Positions 1 to 6,349 of a DNA stretch of 7,750 bases are shown piece by piece. The stretch's first letter is position 1; each line of letters begins with the position of its first letter. Both the position numbers and the translations under genes were made by a program. The notes beneath the pieces were generated by a model, which searched no databases, was not told the origin of the DNA, and saw only the letters and a list, made by a program, of their open reading frames with translations. The DNA comes from CAJKWP01 sp050943075 (lineage in GTDB: Bacteria > Bacillota > Clostridia > Christensenellales > UBA1242): contig JBMNOM010000042.1 of the NCBI GenBank assembly GCA_050943075.1, positions 1-7,750 of the forward strand, given 5' to 3'.

Positions 1-1103
1 TATTTTTCTGGATTTTCTTTATAAAGTTTTTGGTTTTCTTTTTTCATTTTTTCAAGTTCTTCGTTCAAAGTGCCATACCATTTTTTAACCAAGTTTTGAT
101 TGGAAATTTTATCAACCGGGAAAATTAAACCGCGTTTCATGTCAACTGTTTTTGCGTGATATTTGATATACTCAAGTTCAATTATGCTGCCCATTGGTGA
201 ATAATTTTTCATAAGTTTTTTCACTGTTGTTGTTTTGTGAAGTTGGTTTTTTTCTGTTAAGAATTTGATTATGGCGTCAAATTTTTCCTCGTCTAGTTTA
301 ACATTCATTTTAACTTCAGATTCCAAAAGTTTGATGTCTAGTAGTGTGTAGAAAACTTGAACAGCACATTCCCATTTTTCATTTTTGGATATATAACTTA
401 ATTGAATGTGTTTTGAAAGATCCTCCACTATTTTTTTCATCAATTCAAATTTGAGAGAGTTAAAAAGTTTGTCGTTTTTTTCTCTTCCCAAATAATAGGC
501 GACAGTGAAATATTTTACATAGTAATAAGTATGTTTTTTTTCATAGCGGTCGTTGTAAAGAGCAATTGCATAATCAACACGTGCATTTGTGAAAATTTCG
601 GAATCATAATCTTTTGTGTCGTCAATATTGCAAATGAGTTTGTGAACCTCATAATACATGTCAAAATTTTTATTATCAAACATATCATAAGCAAAACCAA
701 TATATGCATCAACAGCTTCATTATTTGCTTTTTTAATCTCGTTTATTATATCTTCATCTTTAATAAGCATGTCAATTCCATTAAGGCATTGTTTTGCTTT
801 AATAAGTGGGTGATATTCAGAGCAATATTGTTTAATTGCTTTAAATTTTTTCTCTGGAGTTGGAAGTGTTTTAATTTTTTCTGCAATATCGTAATTGAGT
901 TCGCAAATCAAATCCGTCACACGCACTGCAACTTTAAGGAAAAGCCCTTGATGGTCAAATTTTCGTTCAAGGCGTTTTGCTGTTTTTATGTAATTGTAGT
1001 ATAAAAAAGTTGCTTCACACAAAAGTTTTTCTGCTTTCTTTTTTCTTTTTAGTCCCTTTTTTGCAAGGCGTTTTGCTTTTCTTAATTTCTTGTTAAAAAT
1101 CAT
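1..1103 (-). CDS. Unrecognised lysine-rich protein, C-terminus cut off by window edge
   Basis: Reading the minus strand from the ATG at 1103, I translated every codon to the left edge and met no stop: 367 residues, with the end of the gene outside the window. I do not recognise the family. The first 25 residues are very basic (MIFNKKLRKAKRLAKKGLKR and on), without a hydrophobic signal peptide. The rest is hydrophilic, apparently mostly helical, rich in Lys, Glu, Asn and Tyr, with no membrane segment and no nucleotide-binding motif that I can see. The last visible stretch (NEELEKMKKENQKLYKEN) looks like a coiled coil. The start is supported by AAGGGG six bases upstream and by an extended -10 promoter. 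CTA, CTC and ATA codons appear more often than in nrdD or helD, which fits weak expression or a different history. A cytoplasmic, possibly nucleic-acid-binding role is only a guess from the basic N-terminus. Confidence 0.82.
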   Translation of the reverse strand, partial: MIFNKKLRKAKRLAKKGLKRKKKAEKLLCEATFLYYNYIKTAKRLERKFDHQGLFLKVAVRVTDLICELNYDIAEKIKTLPTPEKKFKAIKQYCSEYHPLIKAKQCLNGIDMLIKDEDIINEIKKANNEAVDAYIGFAYDMFDNKNFDMYYEVHKLICNIDDTKDYDSEIFTNARVDYAIALYNDRYEKKHTYYYVKYFTVAYYLGREKNDKLFNSLKFELMKKIVEDLSKHIQLSYISKNEKWECAVQVFYTLLDIKLLESEVKMNVKLDEEKFDAIIKFLTEKNQLHKTTTVKKLMKNYSPMGSIIELEYIKYHAKTVDMKRGLIFPVDKISNQNLVKKWYGTLNEELEKMKKENQKLYKENPEK

Positions 1104-1131
1104 TGTTTTCCCCTTGCTTAATGTTGTTTTT

Positions 1132-1160
1132 ATTATACCATACAAAATTTTAACATTCTA
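1132..1160 (-). promoter_or_regulatory. Extended -10 promoter of the unknown left-edge gene
   Basis: On the minus strand TATAAT lies at 1137-1132 and is preceded by TGG, giving the extended -10 form TGnTATAAT. Seventeen bases upstream is a weak -35, TAGAAT (1160-1155), as is usual for extended -10 promoters. Transcription would start near 1125, leaving a leader of about 20 bases with the ribosome site AAGGGG just before the ATG at 1103. The gene therefore has its own promoter, separate from the NUDIX gene upstream. Confidence 0.65.
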
Positions 1161-1198
1161 GTTTTTTCTTGCGTTTTGTGTTTCATTTTTTTAAATAT

Positions 1199-1240
1199 AA
1201 CAAAACAAGCGCTGAAAAAGCGCTTGGTTTTTGTTTTATT
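1199..1240 (-). terminator. Intrinsic terminator behind the NUDIX gene
   Basis: An 8-bp perfect stem (CAAGCGCT at 1206-1213 with AGCGCTTG at 1219-1226) closes a five-base loop. Read on the minus strand it is followed by TTTTGTT, which can also pair with the A-rich flank on the other side. It lies about 65 bases past the NUDIX stop codon and before the promoter of the next minus-strand gene, so it should separate the two transcripts. The plus strand also has a T-rich tract (GTTTTTGTTTTATT), so it may work in both directions. Confidence 0.8.
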
Positions 1241-1293
1241 CTTGTTGTTTGAATTTTTAATTTAATGTGTTTTTTTACTTTTTTGCATTTAAT

Positions 1294-1698
1294 TTAAAAA
1301 ACTGTTGCAACTTTTTCTTTAAGAGCGTTCCAAGTTGCTTTTAAGTTGTCGTAAGTTAAAACACTTTCAACTTTATCAAAGTCAATCCAATGCACGTCAT
1401 GGGTGTCTTCACTTGTGTTGTCGCTTGGGCCGTTGTCAAGTGCAATGTATAAATAGCACACACAATTTTCCCCTTTTGGAGTTGTGTATCTTTCAATGTG
1501 TGGTTCAAATTGTTCTAAAAGCGCTGCCACACGTTTTGTTTCTTCTGCAGTTTCTCTAACTGCACACTCTTTCAAGCTTTCGCCTTGTTCCAAGTGTCCT
1601 TTTGGAAAAGAATAGTCGTTTAATTTATCTCTGTAAATTAATGCAATTTTTTTGTTTTGTTTATCCACAAGAATGCATCCTGCTTTTAATGTTTCCAT
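1294..1698 (-). CDS. NUDIX hydrolase (Ap4A hydrolase-like)
   Basis: A 134-residue single-domain NUDIX protein, the usual size for the family. The NUDIX box runs from residue 34 to 56: Gly34, Glu40, then RETAEE at 48-53, which supplies the metal-binding glutamates (Glu49, Glu52, Glu53). The Gly expected near the end of the box is Lys55. The run YSFPKGHLEQGES just before and within the box resembles bacterial and eukaryotic diadenosine tetraphosphate hydrolases, so cleavage of Ap4A or a related nucleoside polyphosphate in the cytoplasm is the best guess; substrate cannot be fixed from sequence. A C-terminal segment (residues about 104-128, WIDFDKVESVLTYDN and following helix) fits the family fold. 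The ATG at 1698 follows AAGGGGG. The gene is transcribed divergently from helD and has its own terminator, so it is probably monocistronic. Confidence 0.9.
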   Translation of the reverse strand: METLKAGCILVDKQNKKIALIYRDKLNDYSFPKGHLEQGESLKECAVRETAEETKRVAALLEQFEPHIERYTTPKGENCVCYLYIALDNGPSDNTSEDTHDVHWIDFDKVESVLTYDNLKATWNALKEKVATVF

Positions 1699-1717
1699 TT
1701 TCCCCCTTATTATTTAA

Positions 1718-1746
1718 AGCTTACTTTTGCAAGTTGTGTTTGTCAA
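1718..1746 (-). promoter_or_regulatory. Probable promoter of the NUDIX gene
   Basis: The minus strand shows a perfect -35, TTGACA (1746-1741), then a 17-base spacer and a poor -10, TAAGCT (1723-1718). The region just upstream is very A/T-rich, including the 12-base palindrome TTAAAATTTTAA (1750-1761), and could act as an UP element or operator. The leader would be only about 13 bases, just enough to include the ribosome site at 1708-1702. The -10 is the weak part of this call. Confidence 0.45.
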
Positions 1747-1791
1747 TGCTTAAAATTTTAAAATGGAAAAAAAGTTATTGTTTTTATAGTC

Positions 1792-1820
1792 TTGCACAAT
1801 AATTTTTGTTATGCTATAAT
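1792..1820 (+). promoter_or_regulatory. Extended -10 promoter of the helD-like gene
   Basis: TGCTATAAT (1812-1820) is an extended -10 with a consensus hexamer. TTGCAC (1792-1797) lies 17 bases upstream as the -35, keeping the TTG core. Transcription should begin near 1827, leaving about 15 untranslated bases that include AAGGGGG (1832-1838). This placement also rules out translation from the in-frame TTG at 1806, which would lie upstream of the transcript start. Confidence 0.65.
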
Positions 1821-1841
1821 TCTGTTTTGAAAAGGGGGAAA

Positions 1842-3695
1842 ATGAGCGAATTCTTAAAAGAAAGTTTGTTTTTGGATGACATAATTCAAAAAATGAACCA
1901 AAAAAAGATAAGTTTAAAAGAAAAACAAGAGTTTTATAAAAAGATGCTTGTGCATGACTATGACCTTTACAGTTTTTTAATTTATCAAGCAAAATACGAC
2001 GAAAACAAAATTTTGAAAAATGAAAATTCCCCATATTTTGCCCACCTTATTTTTGCCAATAGTTTGGACGACAAAGATGAATCAATTTACATTGGAAAAA
2101 ATTCATTTTCTTTTAACGACAAACATTTAATTACAGACTGGCGCGCGCCAATTTCAACACTTTATTACGACGAAAATTTGGGTGAAGTTGAGTACCAAGC
2201 ACTTGAAGAACGCCACAAGGGAATTTTGAAATTAAAACGCCAAATTGTGATTGAAAACCAAAAACTTGTTAGTATTAACGACATTGACGTTATGGCACAA
2301 GACGAACTTTTAAAGCCATATTTAAACGCAGATTCTGAAATTAAATTAAAAAACATCATTTCCACAATTCAAAAACAACAAAACGAAATTATAAGAAAAC
2401 CGCTTTACACAAACCTTGTTGTGCAAGGTGTTGCGGGAAGTGGTAAAACAACAGTTGCACTTCACAAACTTGCGTTTTTAATTTACAACTATAAAAACAA
2501 ATTTCAAGCTGAAGACTTTTTAATCATTGGCCCAAACAAACTGTTTTTGGAATATATCACAGCCACATTGCCAGACATTGACGCAGAAAACATTAAACAA
2601 TTAACTTACACTGATTTTTCATGCAATTTCATCGGGGAGGATTTTACACTTAAGCCAGAAAACAGCAATGTTAAAGATGATTATTTGTGCTTTAAAGCAA
2701 GTTTGCACTTTACAAATTTGCTTGAAGATTTTATTGAAGATTTTATGTTTTCTTTGCTTCCAGCAGATGGCATTAACTTTAAGGGAATTACAATTTTTAA
2801 CTTTAATTATTTAAAACAAGCGCTTTTGCAAATGTTTGAAAAAAACATTGAAAAGAAGTTTGATTTGGCGGTTAATTATTTAACCAACATTGTAAAAACT
2901 GATGAATATTTTTTAATGCACAGAATTGACACATATTTGCAAACAACACTTTTAACTGAAAAACAAAAATTTGCATTTACGCTTGACTATAAAATGCAAA
3001 TTAAAACAAAAATTAGAGATTTGCTTAAAGCCAAACTTAATGTTAAAAAACTTAAAACATTAAACATTTATGAAAAGTTTTTGTCATATTTAAAAGATAA
3101 ACCAGAGTTTGCTTGTTTTGCCAAAAACTTGCAAGCCGACATTAAAGATATAAAACAAAAACAAGTGGCTTTTGAAGATTTGGCACCACTTGCATTTCTT
3201 AAAGCAAGAGTGTTTGAAACAGAAAACTTTTTAAACATTTGCCACACAGCAATTGACGAAGCACAAGATTTGCCAGAAAATGCCTTTTTTGTGCTTAAAT
3301 ATATTCTTAAAAAGAGTGCTTTTTCAGTTTATGGTGACATGAACCAAGCAATTGCAAGGCAAAGTGCAATTTCAAATTGGAATGTTTTGAATGATGTTTT
3401 TGAACATGAATTTAAACAACTTAATAAAACATACAGAACAACAATTGAAATTATGAATTACGCAAACAGCTTAACAAAATTTGCCCCAATTATGCAAGGC
3501 GAGCCTGTTATTAGGAATGGCGAAGAAGTTGTTAAAACAAGTTTTGGTGAAAATTATGAAAATGTTTTAATGAATTTGCTTACAAAACAACTTGATAAAC
3601 ATTTTAAGTCCTACGCAATTATTTGCAAAACGCAAAATGAATGCGAAAAAGTGTGCAAAATTCTTGAAAAAACGGAATTGATTTTACGTTTGTGA
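1842..3695 (+). CDS. helD: HelD-like RNA polymerase helicase, main part of a frameshifted gene
   Basis: This 617-residue frame covers most of a HelD protein, the UvrD/Rep-like ATPase that pulls stalled RNA polymerase off DNA in Bacillota. The N-terminal helical arm (residues about 1-60) is short. The family signature DWRAPIS is at 99-105, and TIQKQQNEII at 175-184 precedes Walker A, GVAGSGKTT (196-204). Walker B is DEAQD (472-476), followed by YGDMNQAI (497-504) and the TYRTT motif (530-534). It stops with CKILEKTELILRL, before motifs V and VI, which appear immediately afterwards in another frame (3692-3883). Joining the frames at the six-A run (3667-3672) gives about 680 residues, against 774 in B. 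subtilis HelD. I chose the ATG at 1842 because of AAGGGGG and the promoter position. As written, the product lacks the arginine finger and should not be a working ATPase. Confidence 0.88.
   Translation: MSEFLKESLFLDDIIQKMNQKKISLKEKQEFYKKMLVHDYDLYSFLIYQAKYDENKILKNENSPYFAHLIFANSLDDKDESIYIGKNSFSFNDKHLITDWRAPISTLYYDENLGEVEYQALEERHKGILKLKRQIVIENQKLVSINDIDVMAQDELLKPYLNADSEIKLKNIISTIQKQQNEIIRKPLYTNLVVQGVAGSGKTTVALHKLAFLIYNYKNKFQAEDFLIIGPNKLFLEYITATLPDIDAENIKQLTYTDFSCNFIGEDFTLKPENSNVKDDYLCFKASLHFTNLLEDFIEDFMFSLLPADGINFKGITIFNFNYLKQALLQMFEKNIEKKFDLAVNYLTNIVKTDEYFLMHRIDTYLQTTLLTEKQKFAFTLDYKMQIKTKIRDLLKAKLNVKKLKTLNIYEKFLSYLKDKPEFACFAKNLQADIKDIKQKQVAFEDLAPLAFLKARVFETENFLNICHTAIDEAQDLPENAFFVLKYILKKSAFSVYGDMNQAIARQSAISNWNVLNDVFEHEFKQLNKTYRTTIEIMNYANSLTKFAPIMQGEPVIRNGEEVVKTSFGENYENVLMNLLTKQLDKHFKSYAIICKTQNECEKVCKILEKTELILRL
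3667..3672 (+). other. Frameshift point in helD: six-A run
   Basis: The frame of the helD N-terminal part reads GAA AAA ACG here and reaches TGA at 3693. One extra A, or a one-base backward slip, gives GAA AAA AAC and continues as NGIDFTFVNGTSSEKL into the C-terminal motifs. The other frame is closed upstream by TGA at 3665-3667, so the switch must lie between 3668 and 3693. The A run is the likeliest place. The evidence cannot separate a real mutation, a sequencing error in a homopolymer, or slippage. Confidence 0.75.
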
Positions 3696-3883
3696 ATGGA
3701 ACTTCAAGCGAGAAACTTTCAAAAGTTAATGTTTTAACCGTGCTTGACGCAAAAGGACTTGAGTTTGACAGTGTTATAATTAACGATGAAAGCATGTATA
3801 ATTTGAAAATTGAAAAAGAGGTTAAAATGCTTTATGTGGCTGTCACAAGAGCAATTTTCGAGCTTAACATTTTAACAAAATGA
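3692..3883 (+). CDS. helD: C-terminal part of the HelD-like helicase, out of frame
   Basis: This 63-residue frame carries the missing end of the preceding helicase. LDAKGLEFDSVII is helicase motif V and LYVAVTRA is motif VI, whose arginine contacts the ATP phosphates. The open frame actually reaches back to 3668, and the upstream codons (NGIDFTFV) also read as helicase. The nominal GTG start at 3692 overlaps the TGA of the first part but has no Shine-Dalgarno sequence before it, so separate translation is unlikely. It is best read as one gene with the 1842-3695 part, broken by a single-base shift. The true end of the gene is the TGA at 3881-3883. No clear terminator follows; the next feature is the nrdD control region. 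Confidence 0.85.
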   Translation: MNGTSSEKLSKVNVLTVLDAKGLEFDSVIINDESMYNLKIEKEVKMLYVAVTRAIFELNILTK

Positions 3884-3896
3884 AACAAATTTAAAT

Positions 3897-3905
3897 TGTG
3901 GATAA
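3897..3905 (-). promoter_or_regulatory. Perfect DnaA box upstream of nrdD
   Basis: The minus strand reads TTATCCACA, identical to the DnaA 9-mer consensus. It sits 17 bases before the -35 of the first nrdD promoter candidate. DnaA is known to regulate the aerobic nrdAB operon in E. coli, so a role in tying dNTP supply to replication is possible. A single 9-mer can occur by chance, and I see no second box nearby. Confidence 0.4.
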
Positions 3906-3921
3906 CTTTGTGCTAAAAAGT

Positions 3922-3951
3922 TTGACAGGTAATGATTTAAAGGTTTATAAC
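3922..3951 (+). promoter_or_regulatory. Promoter candidate P1 of nrdDG
   Basis: A perfect -35, TTGACA (3922-3927), is followed after 18 bases by TATAAC (3946-3951), a 5/6 match to the -10. Transcription would start near 3958, giving a leader of about 94 bases with both NrdR boxes just downstream of the start. This is the better consensus of the two candidates. Confidence 0.6.
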
Positions 3952-3965
3952 ATATATAGTTTAAA

Positions 3966-3981
3966 ACACAATATATTGAGT
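3966..3981 (+). promoter_or_regulatory. NrdR box 1
   Basis: ACACAATATATTGAGT matches the NrdR box consensus acaCwAtATaTwGtgt at 15 of 16 positions, with the palindromic core CAATATATTG. NrdR is the ATP/dATP-sensing repressor of bacterial ribonucleotide reductase genes. Its position directly before nrdD and its pairing with a second box make the call firm. Confidence 0.9.
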
Positions 3982-4003
3982 TAATTTTGAATTAATATAC
4001 AAT
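3976..4003 (+). promoter_or_regulatory. Promoter candidate P2 of nrdDG, embedded in the NrdR boxes
   Basis: TTGAGT (3976-3981) and TACAAT (3998-4003) are 16 bases apart and form a plausible second promoter. The -35 lies in NrdR box 1 and the -10 in box 2, so repressor binding would block it directly. Transcription would start near 4010, about 42 bases before the ATG. The hexamers overlap the boxes' own sequence, so the match may be partly coincidental. Confidence 0.35.
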
Positions 4004-4012
4004 ATATTGTTT
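3997..4012 (+). promoter_or_regulatory. NrdR box 2
   Basis: ATACAATATATTGTTT matches the NrdR consensus at 14 of 16 positions and repeats the core CAATATATTG of box 1. The boxes are 15 bases apart, 31 bp centre to centre or about three helical turns. This is the spacing known for cooperative NrdR binding on one face of the DNA. Confidence 0.9.
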
Positions 4013-4051
4013 TTTTATTAATATTTTACACAAAGTGAGGAGAGAGATTTT

Positions 4052-6349
4052 ATGATTACACAAATTGAAAAGCGCGATGGCAGAATTGTTGATTTTGACC
4101 TTGTTAAAATTAAACTTGCCATTTCAAAAGCCTTACGTTCTGCGGGAGAGGAAGGTTTTGAAAGTGATGTCTTGGCAAAAAAAGTTTTGCTTGTTTTGGA
4201 AAAAGATTTTGCAAAAAGAATTCCAACAGTGGAGCAAGTGCAAGATGTTGTTGAAAGAGTGCTTATGCAAAATGGTTATCAAGAAGTTGCAAAGAATTAT
4301 ATTTTATACCGTGCAAAGCGCAACGAAATTAGAGAAATGCAATCCTCACTTATGCGTGTGTTTGATGAAATTAACAATAAAAACGCAAAAGACAGTGACA
4401 TAAAAAAAGAAAATGCCAACATAAATGGCGACACTCCAATGGGGGTTATGCTTAAATTTGGCACAGAAGCCAGCAAAGATTATTTTCACAAATTTGTGCT
4501 TGAAGAAGAATTTTCCAAACTGCACAAAAATGGTGACATACATATTCATGACCTAGACTTTTATTCACTTACAACAACTTGTTGTCAAATTGACATTAAA
4601 AAACTTTTTAAAAATGGTTTTTCAACTGGGCATGGCTTTTTAAGAGAACCAAATGACATTAATGTTTATGCTGCACTTGCTTGCATTGCAATTCAGTCCA
4701 ATCAAAACGATCAACATGGCGGGCAAAGCATTCCAAATTTTGACTATGCAATGGCTGATGGTGTTAAGAAAACATATAAACGCAATTATTACAACAACTT
4801 TGCAAAGTGCTTGGAACTTTATGATTTTGACAGCGAAAAAATTTTGGAAACATTTAAAATTCTTGAAACTGAAACTGGACATTACCCAACACTTGATGAA
4901 AACAAAGCATATATTAACGCAGAAGAGCAATATTTTAACTTTATTGAAAGCTCTATTTTGAAAAAGGCAAGGCAGTTTGCATTAAAATATGCACTTAAAG
5001 AAACAGATCGAGCAACATTTCAAGCCATGGAAGCACTTGTGCATAATTTGAACACAATGCACTCTCGTGCTGGGGCGCAAGTTCCATTTTCTTCAATTAA
5101 TTTGGGAACAGACACATCAAGCGAAGGCAGAATGGTGACCAAAAACTTTTTGCTTACAACAGAAAAAGGGCTTGGCTATGGCGAAACACCAATTTTCCCA
5201 ATTAGCATTTTTAAAGTCAAAGAAGGGGTTAATTACAATAAAACCGACCCAAATTATGACCTTTTTCGATTGGCTTTAAGAGTGAGCAGTAAAAGGCTTT
5301 TTCCAAATTTTTCTTTTTTGGATGCGCCATTTAATTTGCAATATTACAAACCAAACCACCCAGAAACAGAAGTGGCATACATGGGTTGCAGAACAAGAGT
5401 TATGTCAAATGTTTACAAACCTGAAAATGAAGTTGTTTTTGGAAGAGGAAATTTGAGTTTTACATCAATTAATTTGCCAAGAATTGCGCTTGATAGTAAT
5501 AAAAACCTTGACACATTTTACAGCATTTTGCTTGAAAGAATGCAAAGTGTTGTTGATCAACTTAAACATCGTTTTGAAATTCAAAAGAACAAAACTGTTA
5601 AAAACTTTCCATTTTTAATGGGGCAAGGAGTTTGGATTGACAGCGATAATTTGAAGCATAACGACAAACTTGAAGACGTGCTTAAAAATGGCACGCTTTC
5701 AGTTGGATTTATTGGCCTTGCGGAAACACTTAAAGTTTTAACGGGCAAGCATCATGGCGAAAGCAAAGAAGCACAAAAACTTGGGCTTGAAATTGTTGGG
5801 TTTATGAGAAATTATCTTGACAAACTGGCACAAGAAGAAAAACTTAATTACTCTTTAATTGCAACACCAGCAGAAGGACTTTCTGGCAGGTTTGTTAAAC
5901 TTGATAGGGCGATTTATGGAAACATTGAAGGCGTGACAGACAGAGAATATTATACAAACAGTTTTCATGTTCCAGTTTATCATCAAATTTCCGCTTTTGA
6001 CAAAATTAGTTTGGAGGCGCCATACCACGCATTGACAAACGCTGGGCACATAAGTTATGTTGAACTTGATGGCGACATTTCAAACAATATAACAGCTTTT
6101 GAAAAAGTTGTGCGTCACATGAAAGAAAGTGGTGTTGGATATGGCTCGGTTAATCATCCAATTGACAGAGATCCAGTTTGTGGATACAGTGGCGTGATTG
6201 GAAAAGTTTGCCCAAAATGTGGGCGTGAAGAAGGCGACATTGGCTTTGAAAGAATTAGAAGAATCACTGGCTATTTGGTGGGCACGCTTGATAGATTTAA
6301 CAAGGCAAAATTTGCTGAAGTTAGGGATAGGTTGAAACACAATGTTTAA
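4052..6349 (+). CDS. nrdD: Anaerobic (class III) ribonucleoside-triphosphate reductase
   Basis: NrdD reduces ribonucleoside triphosphates to dNTPs without oxygen, using a glycyl radical. The 765-residue length is typical of forms with an N-terminal regulatory domain. Residues 1-95 are an ATP-cone (starting ITQIEKRDGRIVDFD), the allosteric site for ATP/dATP. The catalytic barrel follows, with GDIHIHDLD at 161-169, Cys177/Cys178 (TTTCCQID) and Cys446 (YMGCRTRV), the latter matching the thiyl-radical cysteine. The C-terminus has a zinc-site region (Cys710, Cys720, Cys723) and the radical loop RITGYL with Gly740. Only three zinc cysteines are visible; the first of the usual CxxC pair is missing. 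The ATG at 4052 follows GAGGAG (4037-4042). Its last 8 bases overlap nrdG. NrdR boxes upstream indicate repression when dNTPs are sufficient. The enzyme points to an anaerobic lifestyle. Confidence 0.98.
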   Translation: MITQIEKRDGRIVDFDLVKIKLAISKALRSAGEEGFESDVLAKKVLLVLEKDFAKRIPTVEQVQDVVERVLMQNGYQEVAKNYILYRAKRNEIREMQSSLMRVFDEINNKNAKDSDIKKENANINGDTPMGVMLKFGTEASKDYFHKFVLEEEFSKLHKNGDIHIHDLDFYSLTTTCCQIDIKKLFKNGFSTGHGFLREPNDINVYAALACIAIQSNQNDQHGGQSIPNFDYAMADGVKKTYKRNYYNNFAKCLELYDFDSEKILETFKILETETGHYPTLDENKAYINAEEQYFNFIESSILKKARQFALKYALKETDRATFQAMEALVHNLNTMHSRAGAQVPFSSINLGTDTSSEGRMVTKNFLLTTEKGLGYGETPIFPISIFKVKEGVNYNKTDPNYDLFRLALRVSSKRLFPNFSFLDAPFNLQYYKPNHPETEVAYMGCRTRVMSNVYKPENEVVFGRGNLSFTSINLPRIALDSNKNLDTFYSILLERMQSVVDQLKHRFEIQKNKTVKNFPFLMGQGVWIDSDNLKHNDKLEDVLKNGTLSVGFIGLAETLKVLTGKHHGESKEAQKLGLEIVGFMRNYLDKLAQEEKLNYSLIATPAEGLSGRFVKLDRAIYGNIEGVTDREYYTNSFHVPVYHQISAFDKISLEAPYHALTNAGHISYVELDGDISNNITAFEKVVRHMKESGVGYGSVNHPIDRDPVCGYSGVIGKVCPKCGREEGDIGFERIRRITGYLVGTLDRFNKAKFAEVRDRLKHNV

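Noticed and set aside
531..1004. Plus-strand open frame of 157 codons, rich in Phe, Ile and Cys, that might pass for a membrane protein
   Set aside because: It is the complement of the well-supported minus-strand gene; its hydrophobic look comes from reading lysine codons backwards, and it has no ribosome site.
1806..1841. Longer helD frame starting at TTG 1806
   Set aside because: It would begin upstream of the predicted transcript start and encode the promoter and ribosome site; the ATG at 1842 has AAGGGGG at its proper place.
1750..2034. Minus-strand frame across the helD start
   Set aside because: It overlaps the divergent promoters and helD codons and shows no family motif or ribosome site.
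3667..3673. Classical -1 programmed frameshift heptamer (A AAA AAC) in helD
   Set aside because: The letters are nearly there, but the zero frame is GAA AAA ACG, so the codons do not fall on the X XXY YYZ pattern, and no stem or pseudoknot is evident just downstream. Simple slippage on the A run remains possible.
3693..3695. TGA read as tryptophan (recoding) to extend helD
   Set aside because: In that frame a TAA follows within about 14 codons without any helicase motif, and TGG is used for Trp throughout.
3692..3883. Independent small gene starting at GTG 3692
   Set aside because: No ribosome site precedes it and its sequence is helicase motifs V and VI, which belong to the gene before it.
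3958..4051. Riboswitch or attenuator in the nrdD leader
   Set aside because: I found no G/C-bearing stem; the only symmetry is the two NrdR boxes, which explain themselves as protein-binding DNA sites.
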